NCBI RefSeq assembly: GCF_050948175.1
Contig: NW_027490262.1
Span: 310,001 to 374,000 of the forward strand
Reading direction: 5' to 3'
Origin: Xylocopa sonorina
Lineage: Eukaryota > Arthropoda > Insecta > Hymenoptera > Apidae
DNA length: 64,000 bases
The notes below the pieces were generated by a model. That model was not told the origin of the DNA and ran no database searches. It worked only from the letters and a program-made list of their open reading frames with translations. The position numbers and the translations under genes are program-made. Of the stretch, positions 46,833-61,000 are shown one piece after another; within the stretch, counting starts at the first letter, position 1, and every line of letters begins with the position of its first letter.

Positions 46833-46836
46833 GAAG
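46833..46836. other. Target-site duplication GAAG, right copy (E2)
   Basis: It matches 38041-38044 exactly. The next bases (TGTATCAGAGGTATAAG) continue the interrupted satellite monomer in phase. Confidence 0.93.
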
Positions 46837-49800
46837 TGTATCAGAGGTATAAGTGACACTTCGCAATGAATATTATATCTTATCATGAAACATAGAAATG
46901 AGATGCGATACCGCGATTTACGATGCATTAGAAATCTACTGCTTCGATACGTAAACATCTGGAAACGCATTTCCTAGCAAGGATGTGTGGCATTTACATT
47001 CTTCTAAAGTGTAGACGATGTGTCAATAACACTTCGCAATGAATATTATATCTTATCATGAACATAGTATCGAGATGCGATACCACGTTAAAAGAAGCAT
47101 TAGAACTCTATTGCTTCGATACGTAGACATCTGGATGAAATACTTCCAAGGAAGGAAGTGTGACATTTACATTCATTCGAAGTGTAGACGAGGTACACAT
47201 AACACTACGCATTGAATATTGTATGTTATAATGAAACATAGAAATGAGATGATATATCGTGTTCTAAGAAGCATTAGAACTCTATTGCTCGGATACGTAG
47301 ACATCTGGAAACGTTATTCACTAGCAAGGAGGTGTGGCATTTACATTCAATTGAAGTGTAGGCGAGGTATACCTAACACTACATAATGAATATTATATCT
47401 TACAATGAAACTCAGAAATGAGATGCGATATCGCGTTTTAAGGAGCAATAGAACTCTACTGCATCGATTCGTAGATATCTGGAAATGCTAATTCCTAGCA
47501 AGCAAGTGTGGCATTTTCATTCCTTTGACGTGCAGACGAGATATACGTAACACTTCGCAATGAATATTGTATCTGATCATGAAACATATAAGCGAGATTC
47601 GATATCGGGTCCTAAGAATCATTAGTACTATATTGCTTCGATTCGTAGACATCTGGAAACGCTATTTCCTAGCAAGGAAGTGTGGTGTTTACATTCTTTT
47701 GAAGTGTAGACGAGGTATGCATAACACTTCGCAAAGTATATTATATCTTATCATGAAGCATGGAAATGAGATGCGATATCGCGTCTCAAGGAGCATTAGA
47801 ACTCTATTGTTTCGATTCCTAGTCATCTGGAAACGCTATTTCCTAGCAAGGAAGTGTCGCACTTACATTCTTTTGAAGTGAATTCGAGGTATACATAACA
47901 CTCCAGAATGAATATCATATCTTGTCATGAAACATAGAAATGAGATGCGATATCGCGTTCTAAGAAGTATTAGAACTCTATTGCTATGAAACGTAGACAG
48001 CTGCAAACGCTATATCCTAGCAAGGAAGTGTCGCATTTACATTCATTTGAAGTGTATGGGAGGTATAAGTGACACTTCGCAATGAATATTATATCTCATC
48101 ATGAAACATAGAAATGAGATGCGACATCGCGATTTAAGAAGCATTAGAACTCTATTGCTACGATACGTAGACATCTGCAAACGCTATTTCCTAGCAAGAA
48201 AGCGTCACAGTTACATTCATTTGAAGTGTAGGCGAGAAATACATAACACTTCGCAATGAATATTTTATCTAATCATGAGACATAGAAATGAGATGCGATA
48301 TCGCGATTTAAGAATCATTAGTACTCTATTGCTTCGATACGTAGACATCTGCCAACGCTATTTCCTAGCAAGGAAGTGTCGCATTTACATTCATTTGGAG
48401 TGTATGCGAGGTATACAAGACACTTCGCAATGAATATTATATCTTATCATGAAACATAGAAATGAGATGCGATATTGCGTTTTGAGAAGGATTAGAACCC
48501 TAATGCTACGATACGTAGACATCTGCAAACGCTATTTCCTAGCAAGGAAGTGTAGCATTTACAATCATTTGAAGTGTATGCGAGGTATACAAGACACTTC
48601 GCAATGAATATTACATCTTATCATGAGACATAGAAATGAGATGCGATATTGCGTTTTGAGAAGGATTAGAACCCTAATGCTACGATACGCAGACATCTGC
48701 AAACGTTATTTCCTAGCAAGGAAGTGTAGCATTTACATTCATTTGAAGTGTATGCGAGGTATACGAGACACTTCGCAATGAATATTAAATGTTATCATGA
48801 AACATAGTAATGAGATGCGATATCCCGTTTCAAGAAGCATTAGAACTCTATTGCTTCGATACGTAGACATCTGCAGTAGCTATTTCCTAGCAAGGAAGTG
48901 TCGCATTTACATTCATTTGAAGTGTATGTGAGGTATACATAACACTTCGCAATGAATATTATATGTTATCACGATACATAGAAATGATATGCGATGTCTC
49001 GTTATAAGAAGCATTATATCACGATTGCTACGATACGTAGATATCTGCAAACGCTATTTCCTAGCAAGGAAGTGTCCAATTTACATTCATTTGAAGTGAA
49101 TACGAGGAATACATGAATCTTCGCAATGAATATTATATCTTATCATGAAACATAGAAATGAGAATCGATATCCCGTTTCAAGGAGCATCAGAACTCTATT
49201 GCTACGATACGTAGGCATCTGCAGACGCTGTTTCCTAGGAAGGAAGTGTCGCATTTACATTCTTCTGAAGTGTATGAGAGGTATAAGTGACACTTCGCAA
49301 TGAATATTATATCTTATCATGAAACATAGAAATGAGATGCGATACCGCGATTTACGATGCATTAGAAATCTACTGCTTCGATACGTAAACATCTGGAAAC
49401 GCATTTCCTAGCAAGGATGTGTGGCATTTACATTCTTCTAAAGTGTAGACGATGTGTCAATAACACTTCGCAATGAATATTATATCTTATCATGAACATA
49501 GTATCGAGATGCGATACCACGTTAAAAGAAGCATTAGAACTCTATTGCTTCGATACGTAGACATCTGGATGAAATACTTCCAAGGAAGGAAGTGTGACAT
49601 TTACATTCATTCGAAGTGTAGACGAGGTACACATAACACTACGCATTGAATATTGTATGTTATAATGAAACATAGAAATGAGATGATATATCGTGTTCTA
49701 AGAAGCATTAGAACTCTATTGCTCGGATACGTAGACATCTGGAAACGTTATTCACTAGCAAGGAGGTGTGGCATTTACATTCATTTGAAGTGTAGGCGAG

Positions 49801-52050
49801 GTATACCTAACACTACATAATGAATATTATATCTTACAATGAAACTCAGAAATGAGATGCGATATCGCGTTTTAAGGAGCAATAGAACTCTACTGCTTCG
49901 ATTCGTAGATATCTGGAAATGCTAATTCCTAGCAAGCAAGTGTGGCATTTTAATTCCTTTGACGTGCAGACGAGATATACGTAACACTTCGCAATGAATA
50001 TTGTATCTGATCATGAAACATATAAGCGAGATTCGATATCGGGTCCTAAGAATCATTAGTACTATATTGCTTCGATTCGTAGACATCTGGAAACGCTATT
50101 TCCTAGCAAGGAAGTGTGGTGTTTACATTCTTTTGAAGTGTAGACGAGGTATGCATAACACTTCGCAAAGGATATTATATCTTATCATGAAACATAGAAC
50201 GGCGATGCGATATCGCGTTTTAAGAAGCAATAGAACTTTATTGCTTCGGTACGTAGGCATCTGGAAACGCTATTTCCTAGCAATGAAGTGTGGCATTTAC
50301 CTTCTTTTGAAGTGCAGACGAGGTATACATAATACTTCGCAATGTATATTATATCTTATCATGAAACATGGAAATGAGATGCGATATCGCGTCTCAAGGA
50401 GCATTAGAACTCTATTATTTCGTTACGTAGACATATGGAAACGCATTTCCTGGCAAGGAAGAGTGGCATTTACATTCATTTGAAGTGTAGACGAGATATA
50501 CATAATACTGCACAATGAATATTATATATTATCATGAAACATAGAAATGAGATGCGATATGGCGATTCAAGAAGCATTAGAACTCTATTGCTACGATACG
50601 CAGACATCTGCAAACGCTATTTCCTATAGCAAGGAAGTGCCGCATTTACATTCATTCGGAGAGCATGAGAGGTATAAGTGATACTTCGCAATGAATATTA
50701 TATCTTATCATGAAACATAGAAATGAGAAGCGACATCTCGTTTTAAGAAGTACTAGAACCCTATAGCTTCGATACGTAGACATCTGCTAACGCTATTTCC
50801 TAGCAAGGAAGAGCCGCATTCACACTCTTTTGAAGTGAGAACGAGGTATACATGACACTTCGCAATGAATATTGTATCTTATCATGAATCATAGATGTGA
50901 GATGCGACATCGCGCTTTAAGAAGAATTAGAACTCCATTGCTACGATACGTAGATATCTGGGAACGCTGTTTCCTAGCATGGAAGTGTCGCATTTACATT
51001 CTTTTGAAGTGAATACGAGGTATAAATAGCACTCCACAATGTAAAGAGCATTAGATTTCTATTGGTACGATTCGTAGACATCTGCAAACGCTATTTCCTA
51101 GCAAGGACATGTCGCATATACATTCTTTTGAAGTGAATACGAGGTATAAATAACACTCCACAATGAATATTATATCTTATCATGAAACACAGAAATGAGA
51201 TGCGATATCGCGATGTAAAAAGCATTAGAACTCCATTGCTACGATACGTAGACATCTGCAAACGCTACTTCCTAGCAAGGAAGTGTCGAATTTACAATCT
51301 TTTAAGTGAATAGGAGGTAATCATGACACTCCGCAATTAATATTAAGTCTTATCATGAAACATAGAAGTGAAATGCGATATCCCGGTTTAAGAAGCATTA
51401 GAACAACTGCTTCGATACGTATACATCTGGAAACGCTACTTCTTAGCAAGGAAGTGTCGCATTTACATGCAATGGAAGTGAATACGAGGTATACATCACA
51501 CACCATAATGAATATCATATATTATCATGAAACATAGAATTGAGATGCTATATCGCGATTTAAGAAGCATTAGAACTCTCTTGCTTCGATACGTAGACAT
51601 CTTTCAAACGCTATTACCTAGAAAGGAAGTGTCGCGTTTGCATTAATTTGAATTGTATGGGAGGTATACATGACACTTCGCAATGAATATTATATCTAAT
51701 CATGAAACATAGAAATGAGATGCGATATCGCCTTTTAAGGAGCAATAGAACTCTATTGCTACGAAACGTAGATATCTGCGGACGCTATTTCCTAGCGAGG
51801 AAGTGTCGCATTTACATTCTTTTGTAGTGAATTCGAGGTATACAAAACACTCCACAATGAATATTATATCTTATCATGACACATAGAAATGAGATGCGAT
51901 ATCGCGTTTTGAGAAGCAGTAGGACTCTAATGCTACGATACGCAGACATCTGCAAACGCTATTTCCTAGCAAGGAAGTGTCGCATTTACATTCATTTGAA
52001 GTGTAGACGAGATATACATAATACTGCACAATGAATATTATATATTATCA
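46833..52050 (+). repeat. Satellite, second and third copies of the duplicated segment
   Basis: 46833 to about 47735 continues the segment interrupted by E2 and matches about 33670-34560. Near 47740 one monomer is skipped relative to the 34.5 kb and 50.2 kb copies. 48380-48780 matches about 31530-31930. About 48800-52050 matches about 33200-36490 at an offset of 15605-15607 bp, dropping to 15557 after a 50-bp deletion at about 51038-51041. Beyond 52050 the sequence switches to a copy of about 34930. No genes. Confidence 0.87.
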
Positions 52051-55000
52051 TGAAACATAGAAATGAGATGCGATATGGCGATTCAAGAAGCATTAGAACT
52101 CTATTGCTACGATACGCAGACATCCGCAAACGCTATTTCCTATAGCAAGGAAGTGCCGCGTTTACATTCATTCGAAGAGCATGAGAGGTATAAGTGATAC
52201 TTCTCAATGAATATTATATCTTATAATGAAACATAGAAATGAGAAGCGACATCTCGTTTTAAGAAGCATTAGAACTCTATTGTTTCGATTCCTAGTCATC
52301 TGGAAACGCTATTTCCTAGCAAGGAAGTGTCGCACTTACATTCTTTTGCAGTGAATACAAGGTATACATGACACATCGCAATGAATATTATATCTTATCA
52401 TGAAACAGAAATGGGATGCCATATCTCGTTTTTAGAAGCATTTGAGCTCTATTGCTGCGATACGTAAACATCTGCAAACGCTATGTCCTAGCAAGGAAGT
52501 GTCGCATTTACATTCTTTTGAAGTGAATTCGAGGTATACATAACACTCCAGAATGAATATTATATCTTGTCATGAAACATAGAAATGAGATGCGATATCG
52601 CGTTCTAAGAAGTATTAGAACTCTATTGCTATGAAACGTAGACAGCTGCAAACGCTATTTCCTAGCAAGGAAGTGTCGCATTTACATTCATTTGAAGTGT
52701 ATGCAAGGTATACATAACACTTCGCTATGAATAATATATCTTATAATGAAACATAGAAATGAGATGCGATATCGCGTTTTAAGAAGCATTAGAACTCTAT
52801 TGCTATGATACGTAGACATCTACAAACGCTATTTCCTGGCAAGGAATTTTCGCATTTACAGTCCTTTGAAGTGAATACGAGGTATTCATAACAATTCACC
52901 ATGAATATTATAACTTATATCGAAACATAGAAATGGAATGCGGTATCGCGATTTAAGAAGCATTAGAACTCTATTGCTTCGATACGGAGACATCTGCAAA
53001 CGCTATTTAATAGCAAGGAAGTATCGCATTTACATTCATTTGAAGTGAATACGAGGTATGCATAACACTCCACAATGAATATTATATCTTATCATGAAAC
53101 ATAGGACTGAGATGCGACATCACGTTTTAAGAAGCATTAGAACTCTATTGCTACGATACGTAGACATCTGCCATCGCCATTTCCTAGCAAGGAAGTGTCG
53201 CATTTACATTCATTTGAAGTGTATGGAAGGTATACACGACACTTCGCAATGAATATTATATCTTATCATGAAGCATAGAAATGAGATGCTATATCGCGTT
53301 TTAAGAAGAATTAGAACTCTATTTCTAGGATACGTAGGCATCTGCAAACGCTATTTCCTAGCAAGGAAGTGTCGCAATTACATTCTTTTGAAGTGAATAC
53401 GAGGCATACGTGACACTTCGCAATGAATATTATATCTAATCATGAAACATAGAAATGAGTTGCGATATCGCGTTCTAAGAAGGAATAGAACTCTAATACT
53501 ACGATACGTAGACATCTGCAAACTCTATTTCCCAGCAAGGAAGTATCGCATTTACATTCTATTGAAGTGAATACGAGGTATACATAACACTGCACAATGA
53601 ATATTATATCTTATCATAAAACATAGAAATGAAATGCGATATCTCGTTTTACGAAGCATTAGTACTTTGTTGCTACGATACGTAGACATTTGCCATCTCT
53701 ATATCCTAGCAACGATGTGTCGCATTTACATTCAATTGAAGTGTATGCGAGGTATACATAAAACTTCGCAATGAATATTATATCTTATAACGAAACATAA
53801 AAATGAGATGCGATATCGCGCTTTAAGAAGCATTAGGACCCTATTGCCACGATACGTAGACACATGCAAACGCTATTTCGTAGGATGGATGTGTCGCAAA
53901 TACATTCTTTTGGATTGAATACGAGGTAAACATGACACTTCGCAATGAATATTATATCTTATCATGAAACAAAGAAATGAGATGCGATATCGCGATTTAA
54001 GAAGCATCAGAACTCTATTGCTACAATAAGTAGATATCTGCAAACGCTATTTCCTAGCAAGCAAGTGTCGCATTTACATTCATTTGAAGTGTATGCGAGA
54101 TATACATAACACTCCACGATGAATATTATACCTTATCACGAAACATAGAAATTAGATGCGATATCGCGATTTAAGAAGCATTAGAACTCTATTGCTACGA
54201 TACGTAGACGCCTGCAAACGCTATTTCGTAGCATGGAAGTGTCGCAAATACATTCTTTTGGATTGAATACGAGGTAAACATGACACTTCGCAATGAATAT
54301 TATAACTTATCATGAAACATAGAAATGAGATGCGATATCGCGTTTAGAGAAGGATTAGAACACTCATGGTACGATACGTAGACATATGGAGACCCTATTT
54401 CCTAGCAAGGAAGTGTCGCATTTACATTCTTCTGAACTGAATACGATGTATACTTAACACTCCACAATGAATATTATATCTTATCATGATACCAAGTAAT
54501 GAGGATCGATTTCGCTTTTTAAGAAGCATTAGAATTCCATTGCTACGGTAGGTAGACATCTGCAAACGCTATTTCCTAGCAAGCAAGTGTCCCATTTACA
54601 ATCTTTTGAAGTGAATACGAGATATACATAACACTCCACAATGAATATTATATCTTATCATGAAACATAGAAATGAGATGCTATATCGCGGTTTAAGAAG
54701 CATAGAAATCTATAGCTACGATACGTAGACATCTGCAATCCGTATTTCCTAGCAAGGAAGTTTCGCCTTTACATTCCTCTGAGGAGAATACGAGGAATAC
54801 ATGACACTTCGCGCAGAATATTATATCTTATCATGAAACATAGAATTTTGATGCGATATCGCGTTTTAAGAAGCATTAGAACTCTATTGCTACGATACGT
54901 AGATATATGGAAACGCTACATCCTAGCAAGAGAGTGTCGCATTTACATTCTTTTGATGTGAGTACGAGGTAAACATGACACTTGGCAATGAGTATTATAA

Positions 55001-58000
55001 CTTATCATGAAACACAGAACTGAGGTGCGAATATGGCGATTTTAGAAGCATTAGAACTCTATTGCTTCGATACGTAGACATCTGCAAACGCTATTTCCTA
55101 GCAAGGAAGTGTCGCATATACATTCATCTGAAGTGAATACGAGGTATACATGACACTTCGCTATGAATATTATATCTTATCATGAAACAAAGAAATGAGA
55201 TTGCGATATGGCGATTTAAGAAGCATTAGAACTCTATTGCTTCGATACGTAGACATCTGCAAACGCTACTTCCTAGCAAGGAAGTGTCGCAATTATAATC
55301 TTTTGAAAGGAATACGAGGTATACATGACACTTCGCAATGAATATTATATCTTATCATGAAACGAAGAAATGAGATGCGATATCGCGTTTTAAGAAGCAT
55401 TAGAACCCTATTGCTTCGATACGTAGACATCTGGAAACGCTATTTACTAGCAGGGAAGTGTCGCATTTACATTCTTTTGAAGTGAATACGGGGTATGCAT
55501 AACACTGAACAATGAATATAATATCTTATCATGAAACATAGAAATGAGATGCAATATGGCGATTTAAGAAGCATTAGAACTCTATTGCTCCGATACGTAG
55601 ACACCTGCAAACGCCACTTCCTAGACTGGAAGTGTCGCATTCACATTCATTTAAAGTGTATGCCATGTTTACATGACACTTCGCAATGAATATTATATCT
55701 TATCATGAAACATGGAAATGAGATGCGATATCGCGTTTAAAGAAGCATTAGTTCTCTATTGCTTCGATACGTAGACATCTGGAAACGCTATTCCCTATCA
55801 AGGACGTGAGACATTTACATTCTTCTGAAGTGTAGACGAGGCATACATAACACTTCGCAGTGTATATTATATCTCATCATGAAGCATAGAAATGAGAAAC
55901 GATATCGTGTTTTAAGAAACATTAGAACTCTAGTGCTTCGAAACGTAGACAACTGGGGACGCATTTCCTAGGAAGGAAGTGAGGCATTTACATTCTTTTA
56001 AAGTGTAGACGATGTGTCAATAACACTTCGCAATGAATATTATATCTTATCATGAACGAAGTATTGAGATGCGACACCACGTTAAGAGAAGCATTAAAGC
56101 TCTACTGCTTCGATACGTAGACATCTGGAAGCGCTATTCCCTAGCGAGGAAGGGTGTCATTTACATTCTTTTGAAGTGTAGACGAGGTATACATATCACT
56201 TCGCAATGAGTATTATATCTGATAATAAAACATAGAAATGAGTTGCTATATCGCGTTTTATAAAGCATTAGAACTCAATTGCTTCCATACCTAGATATCT
56301 CGAAACACTATATCCTAGCAATGAAGTGTGGCATTTACATTCGTTTGAATTGTAGACGAGGTATACACAACACTTCGCGATGACTATTATATCTTATCAT
56401 GAATCATAGGAATGAGTTGCAATACCGCGTTTCAAGATGCATTGGAACACTATTGCTTCGATACGTAGACATCTGGAAATGCTATTTCCTAGCAATGAAG
56501 TGTGGCATTTACATTCTGGTGAAGTGAATACGAGGTATACATAACACTGCACAATGAATATTATGTCTTATCATAAAACATAGTAATGAGATGCGATATC
56601 TCGTTTTAAGAAGCATTAGTACTCTGTTGCTTCGATACGTAGACATCTGCCAACGCTATTTCCTAGCAAGGAAGTGTCGCATTTACATTCATTTGAAGTG
56701 TATGCGAGGTATAAGTGACACTTCGCAATGAATATTATATCTTATAGTGAGACATAGAAATGATGCGATATGGCGTATTAAGAAGCATTAGAACCCTATG
56801 GCTACGAAACGTAGACATCTGCAAACGCTATTTCCTAGCAAGGAAGTTTCGCAATTACATTCTTTTTAAGTGAATACGAGGTATACATAACACTCCACGA
56901 TGAATATTATATCTTATCATGAAACCTAAAAATTAGATGCGATATCGCGTTTTAAGAAGCATCAGAACTCCATTGCTTCGATACGTAGACAACAGCAAAC
57001 GCTTCATCCTAGCAAGGAAGTCTCGCACTTTCATTCATTTGAAGTGTACACGAGGTGTGCGTAATACTGCGCAATGAGTATCATATCTCATTATGAATCA
57101 TAGAAATGAGATGCGATTTCGCGTATCAAGAAGCATAAGAACTCTATTGCTTCGAAGCGTAGACATCTGGAAAAGCTATTTCCTAGCCACGAAGTGTCGC
57201 ATTTACATTCGTTTGAAGTGCATCCGAGGTATACATGACACTTCGCAATGAATATTATATCTTATCATGAAACATAGATATGAAATGCGACATCGCGATT
57301 TAAGAAGCATTAGGTCTCTATTTCTTCGATACGGAGACATCTGCAAACGCTACTTCCTAGTAAGGAAATGTCACATTTACATTCATTTGAAGTGTATGCG
57401 AGGTATAAGTGACACTTCGCAATGAATATTATATCTTATCATGAAACATAGAAATGAGATGCGATATCGCGTTTTAAGAAGCATTAGAACTCTATTGCTT
57501 CGATACGTAGACATCGGCAAACGCTATCTCCTAGCAAGGAAGTGTCATATTTAGATTCTTTTGAGGTGAATACAAGGTATACATAACACTCCACAATGAA
57601 TATTATATCATATCATGAAACATAGAAATGAGATGTGACATCGTGTTTTGAGGAGCATTAGAACCCTTATGCTACGAAACGTAGACATGTGCAAATGCTA
57701 TTTCCTAGCAAGGAAGTATCGCATTTACATTCCTTTGAAGTGAATACGAGGTATACATAACACTCTACAATGAATATTATATCTTATCATGAAACATTGG
57801 AATGTCGGGAAGGAGCGATATCGCGTTTCAAGGAGCACTAGAGCTCTATTGTTACGATACGTAGACATCAGAAAACGCCATTTTCTAGCAAGGAAGAGTC
57901 GCATTTACATTCATTTTAAGTGAATACGAGGTATATATAACACTGCACAATGAGTATTATATCTTATCATGAAACATAGAAATGAGAAGCGATATAGCGA

Positions 58001-61000
58001 TTTAAGGGGCATTAGAACTCTATTGCTTCGGTACGTAGACATCTGGAAACGTAATTTCCTAGCAAGGAAGTGTCGCATTTACATTCTTTAGAAGCGAATA
58101 CGAGGTATACATAGCAATCCACAATGAATATTATATCTTGTCACGAAACATAGAAATGAGATGCGATATCGCGATTTAAGAAGCATTAGAATTCTATTGC
58201 TTCGACACGTAGGCATCTGCAAACACTATTTCCTAGCAAGGAAGTGTCGCATTTACATTCCTTTGAAGTGAATGCAACGTATACATGACACTTCGCAATG
58301 AATATTATATCTTATCATGAAGCATAGAAATGAGATGCGATATCCCGTTTTAAGAAGCATTAAAACTCTATTGCTTCGGTACGTAGACACCTGCAAACGC
58401 TACATCCTAGGAAGGAACTGTCGCATTTACATTCATTTGAAGAGTATGCGAGGTATAAGTGACATATCGCAACGAATATTATATCCCATCATGAAACATA
58501 GAAATTAGATGCGATATCGCGTTTTAAGGAGCATTAGCAGTCTATTGCTACAATGCGTAGACATCTGCAAACGCTATTTCCTTGCAAGGGAGGGTCGCAA
58601 TTACATTCTTTTACAGTGAATACGAGGTATACATAACACTCCACAATGAATATTATATCTTATCATGAAACATAGAAATGAGATGCGATATGGCGATTTA
58701 AGAAGCATTAGAACTCTAATGCTACGATACGTAGACATCTGCAAACGCTATTACCTAGCAAGGAAGTGTCGCATTTACATTCTTTTGAAGTGCATGCGAG
58801 GTATACAAGACAGTTCGCAATGAATATTATATCTTATCATGAAGCATAGAAATGAGATGCTATATCGCGTTTTAAGAAGAATTAGAACTCTATTTCTACG
58901 ATACGTAGGCATCTGCAAACGCTATTTCCTAGCAAGGAAGTGTCGCAATTACATTCTTTTGAAGTGAATACGAGGCATACGTGACACTTCGCTATGAATA
59001 TTATATCTTATCACGAATCATAGAAATGAGATGCGATATCGCTTTTTAAGAAGCGTTAGAACGCTACTGCTACGACACGTAGACATCTGCAAACGCTATT
59101 TCCTAGAAAGGAAGCGTCGCATTCATATTCTTTTGAAGTGAATACGAGGTATACATAACACTCCACATCGAATATTATATCTTATCATGAAACACAGAAA
59201 TGAGATGCGATATGGCTATTTAAGAAGCATTAGAACTCTATTGCTTCGATACGTAGACATCTGCAAACGTAACTTCCCAGCAAGGAAGTGTCGCATTTAC
59301 ATTCTCTTGAATGTAATACGAGGTATACATGACACTTCGTAATGAATATTATATCTTATCATGAAACATAGAAATGAGATGCGATATCGCGTTTTGAGAA
59401 GCATTAGTACTCTAATGCTACGATACGTAGACATCTGCAAACGCTATTTCCTAGCAAAGAAGTGCAGCATTTACATTCTCTTGAAGTGAGTACGAGGTAT
59501 ACATAACAATCCACAATGAATATTATATCTTTTCATGAAGCATAAAAATGAGATGCGATATCCCGTTTCAAGAAGCATCAGAACTCTATTGCTTCGATAC
59601 GTAAATATCTGCAAACGCTACTTCCTAGCAAGGAAGTGTCGCATCTACATTCTTCTGAAGTGAATACGAGGTATGCATGACAATTCGCACTGAATTTTTT
59701 ATCTTAACATGAAACATAGAAATGAGATGCGATATCGCGTTTTGATAAGCAATAGAACGCTATTGCTTCGATACGTAGACATCTGCAAACTCTATTTCCT
59801 AGCAAGGAAGTGTGGCATTTACATTCTCCTGATGTAAATACGAGGTATACATAACACTCAACAAAGAAAAATTCCATCTTATCATGAAACATGGAAATGA
59901 GGAGCCATATCGCGTTTTAAAAAGCATTATAACTCTATTGCTATGATACATAGGAGTCTGCAAACGCTTTTTCCTAGCAAGGAAGTGTCGCATTTACATT
60001 CTTTTGAACTGAATACGAGGTATACGTAACACTGCACAATGAATATTACGTCTTATCATGAAACATAGAAATGAGATGCGATACCGCGTTTTAAGAAGCA
60101 TTAGAACAATAGTGCTACGATATATAGAAATCTGCAAACGATATTCCCTAGAAAGAAAGTGTCGCATTTACATTCCTTTACAGTGAATACGAGGTATACA
60201 TAACACTCCACAATGAATATTATATCTTATCATGAAACATAGAAATGAGATGCGATATGGCGATTTAAGAAGCATTAGAAATCTAATGCTACGATACGTA
60301 GACATCTGCAAACACTATTTCCTAGCAAGGAAGTGTCGCATTTACATTCCTTTGAAGTGAATACAACGTATACATGACACTTCGCAATGAATATTATATC
60401 TTATCATGAAGCATAGAAATGAGATGCGATATCCCGCTTTAAGAAGCATTAAGACTCTATTGCTTCGGTACGTAGACACCTGCAAACGCTACATCCTAGG
60501 AAGGAACTGTCGCATTTACATTCATTTGAAGTGTATGCGAGGTATAAGTGACATTTCGCAACGAATATTATATCCCGTCATGAAACATAGAAATTAGATG
60601 CGATATCGCGTTTTAAGGAGCATTAGCAGTCTATTGCTACGATGCGTAGACATCTGCAAACGCTATTTCCTTGCAAGGAAGGGTCGCATTTACATTCCTT
60701 TGAAGTGAATACAACGTATACATGACACTTCGCAATGAATATTATATCTTATCATGAAGCATAGAAATGAGATGCGATATCCCGTTTTAAGAAGCATTAA
60801 AACTCTATAGCTTCGGTACGTAGACACCTGCAAACGCTACATCCTAGGAAGGAACTGTCGCATTTACATTCATTTGAAGAGTATGCGAGGTATAAGTGAC
60901 ATATCGCAACGAATATTATATCCCATCATGAAACATAGAAATTAGATGCGATATCGCGTTTTAAGGAGCATTAGCAGTCTATTGCTACGATGCGTAGACA

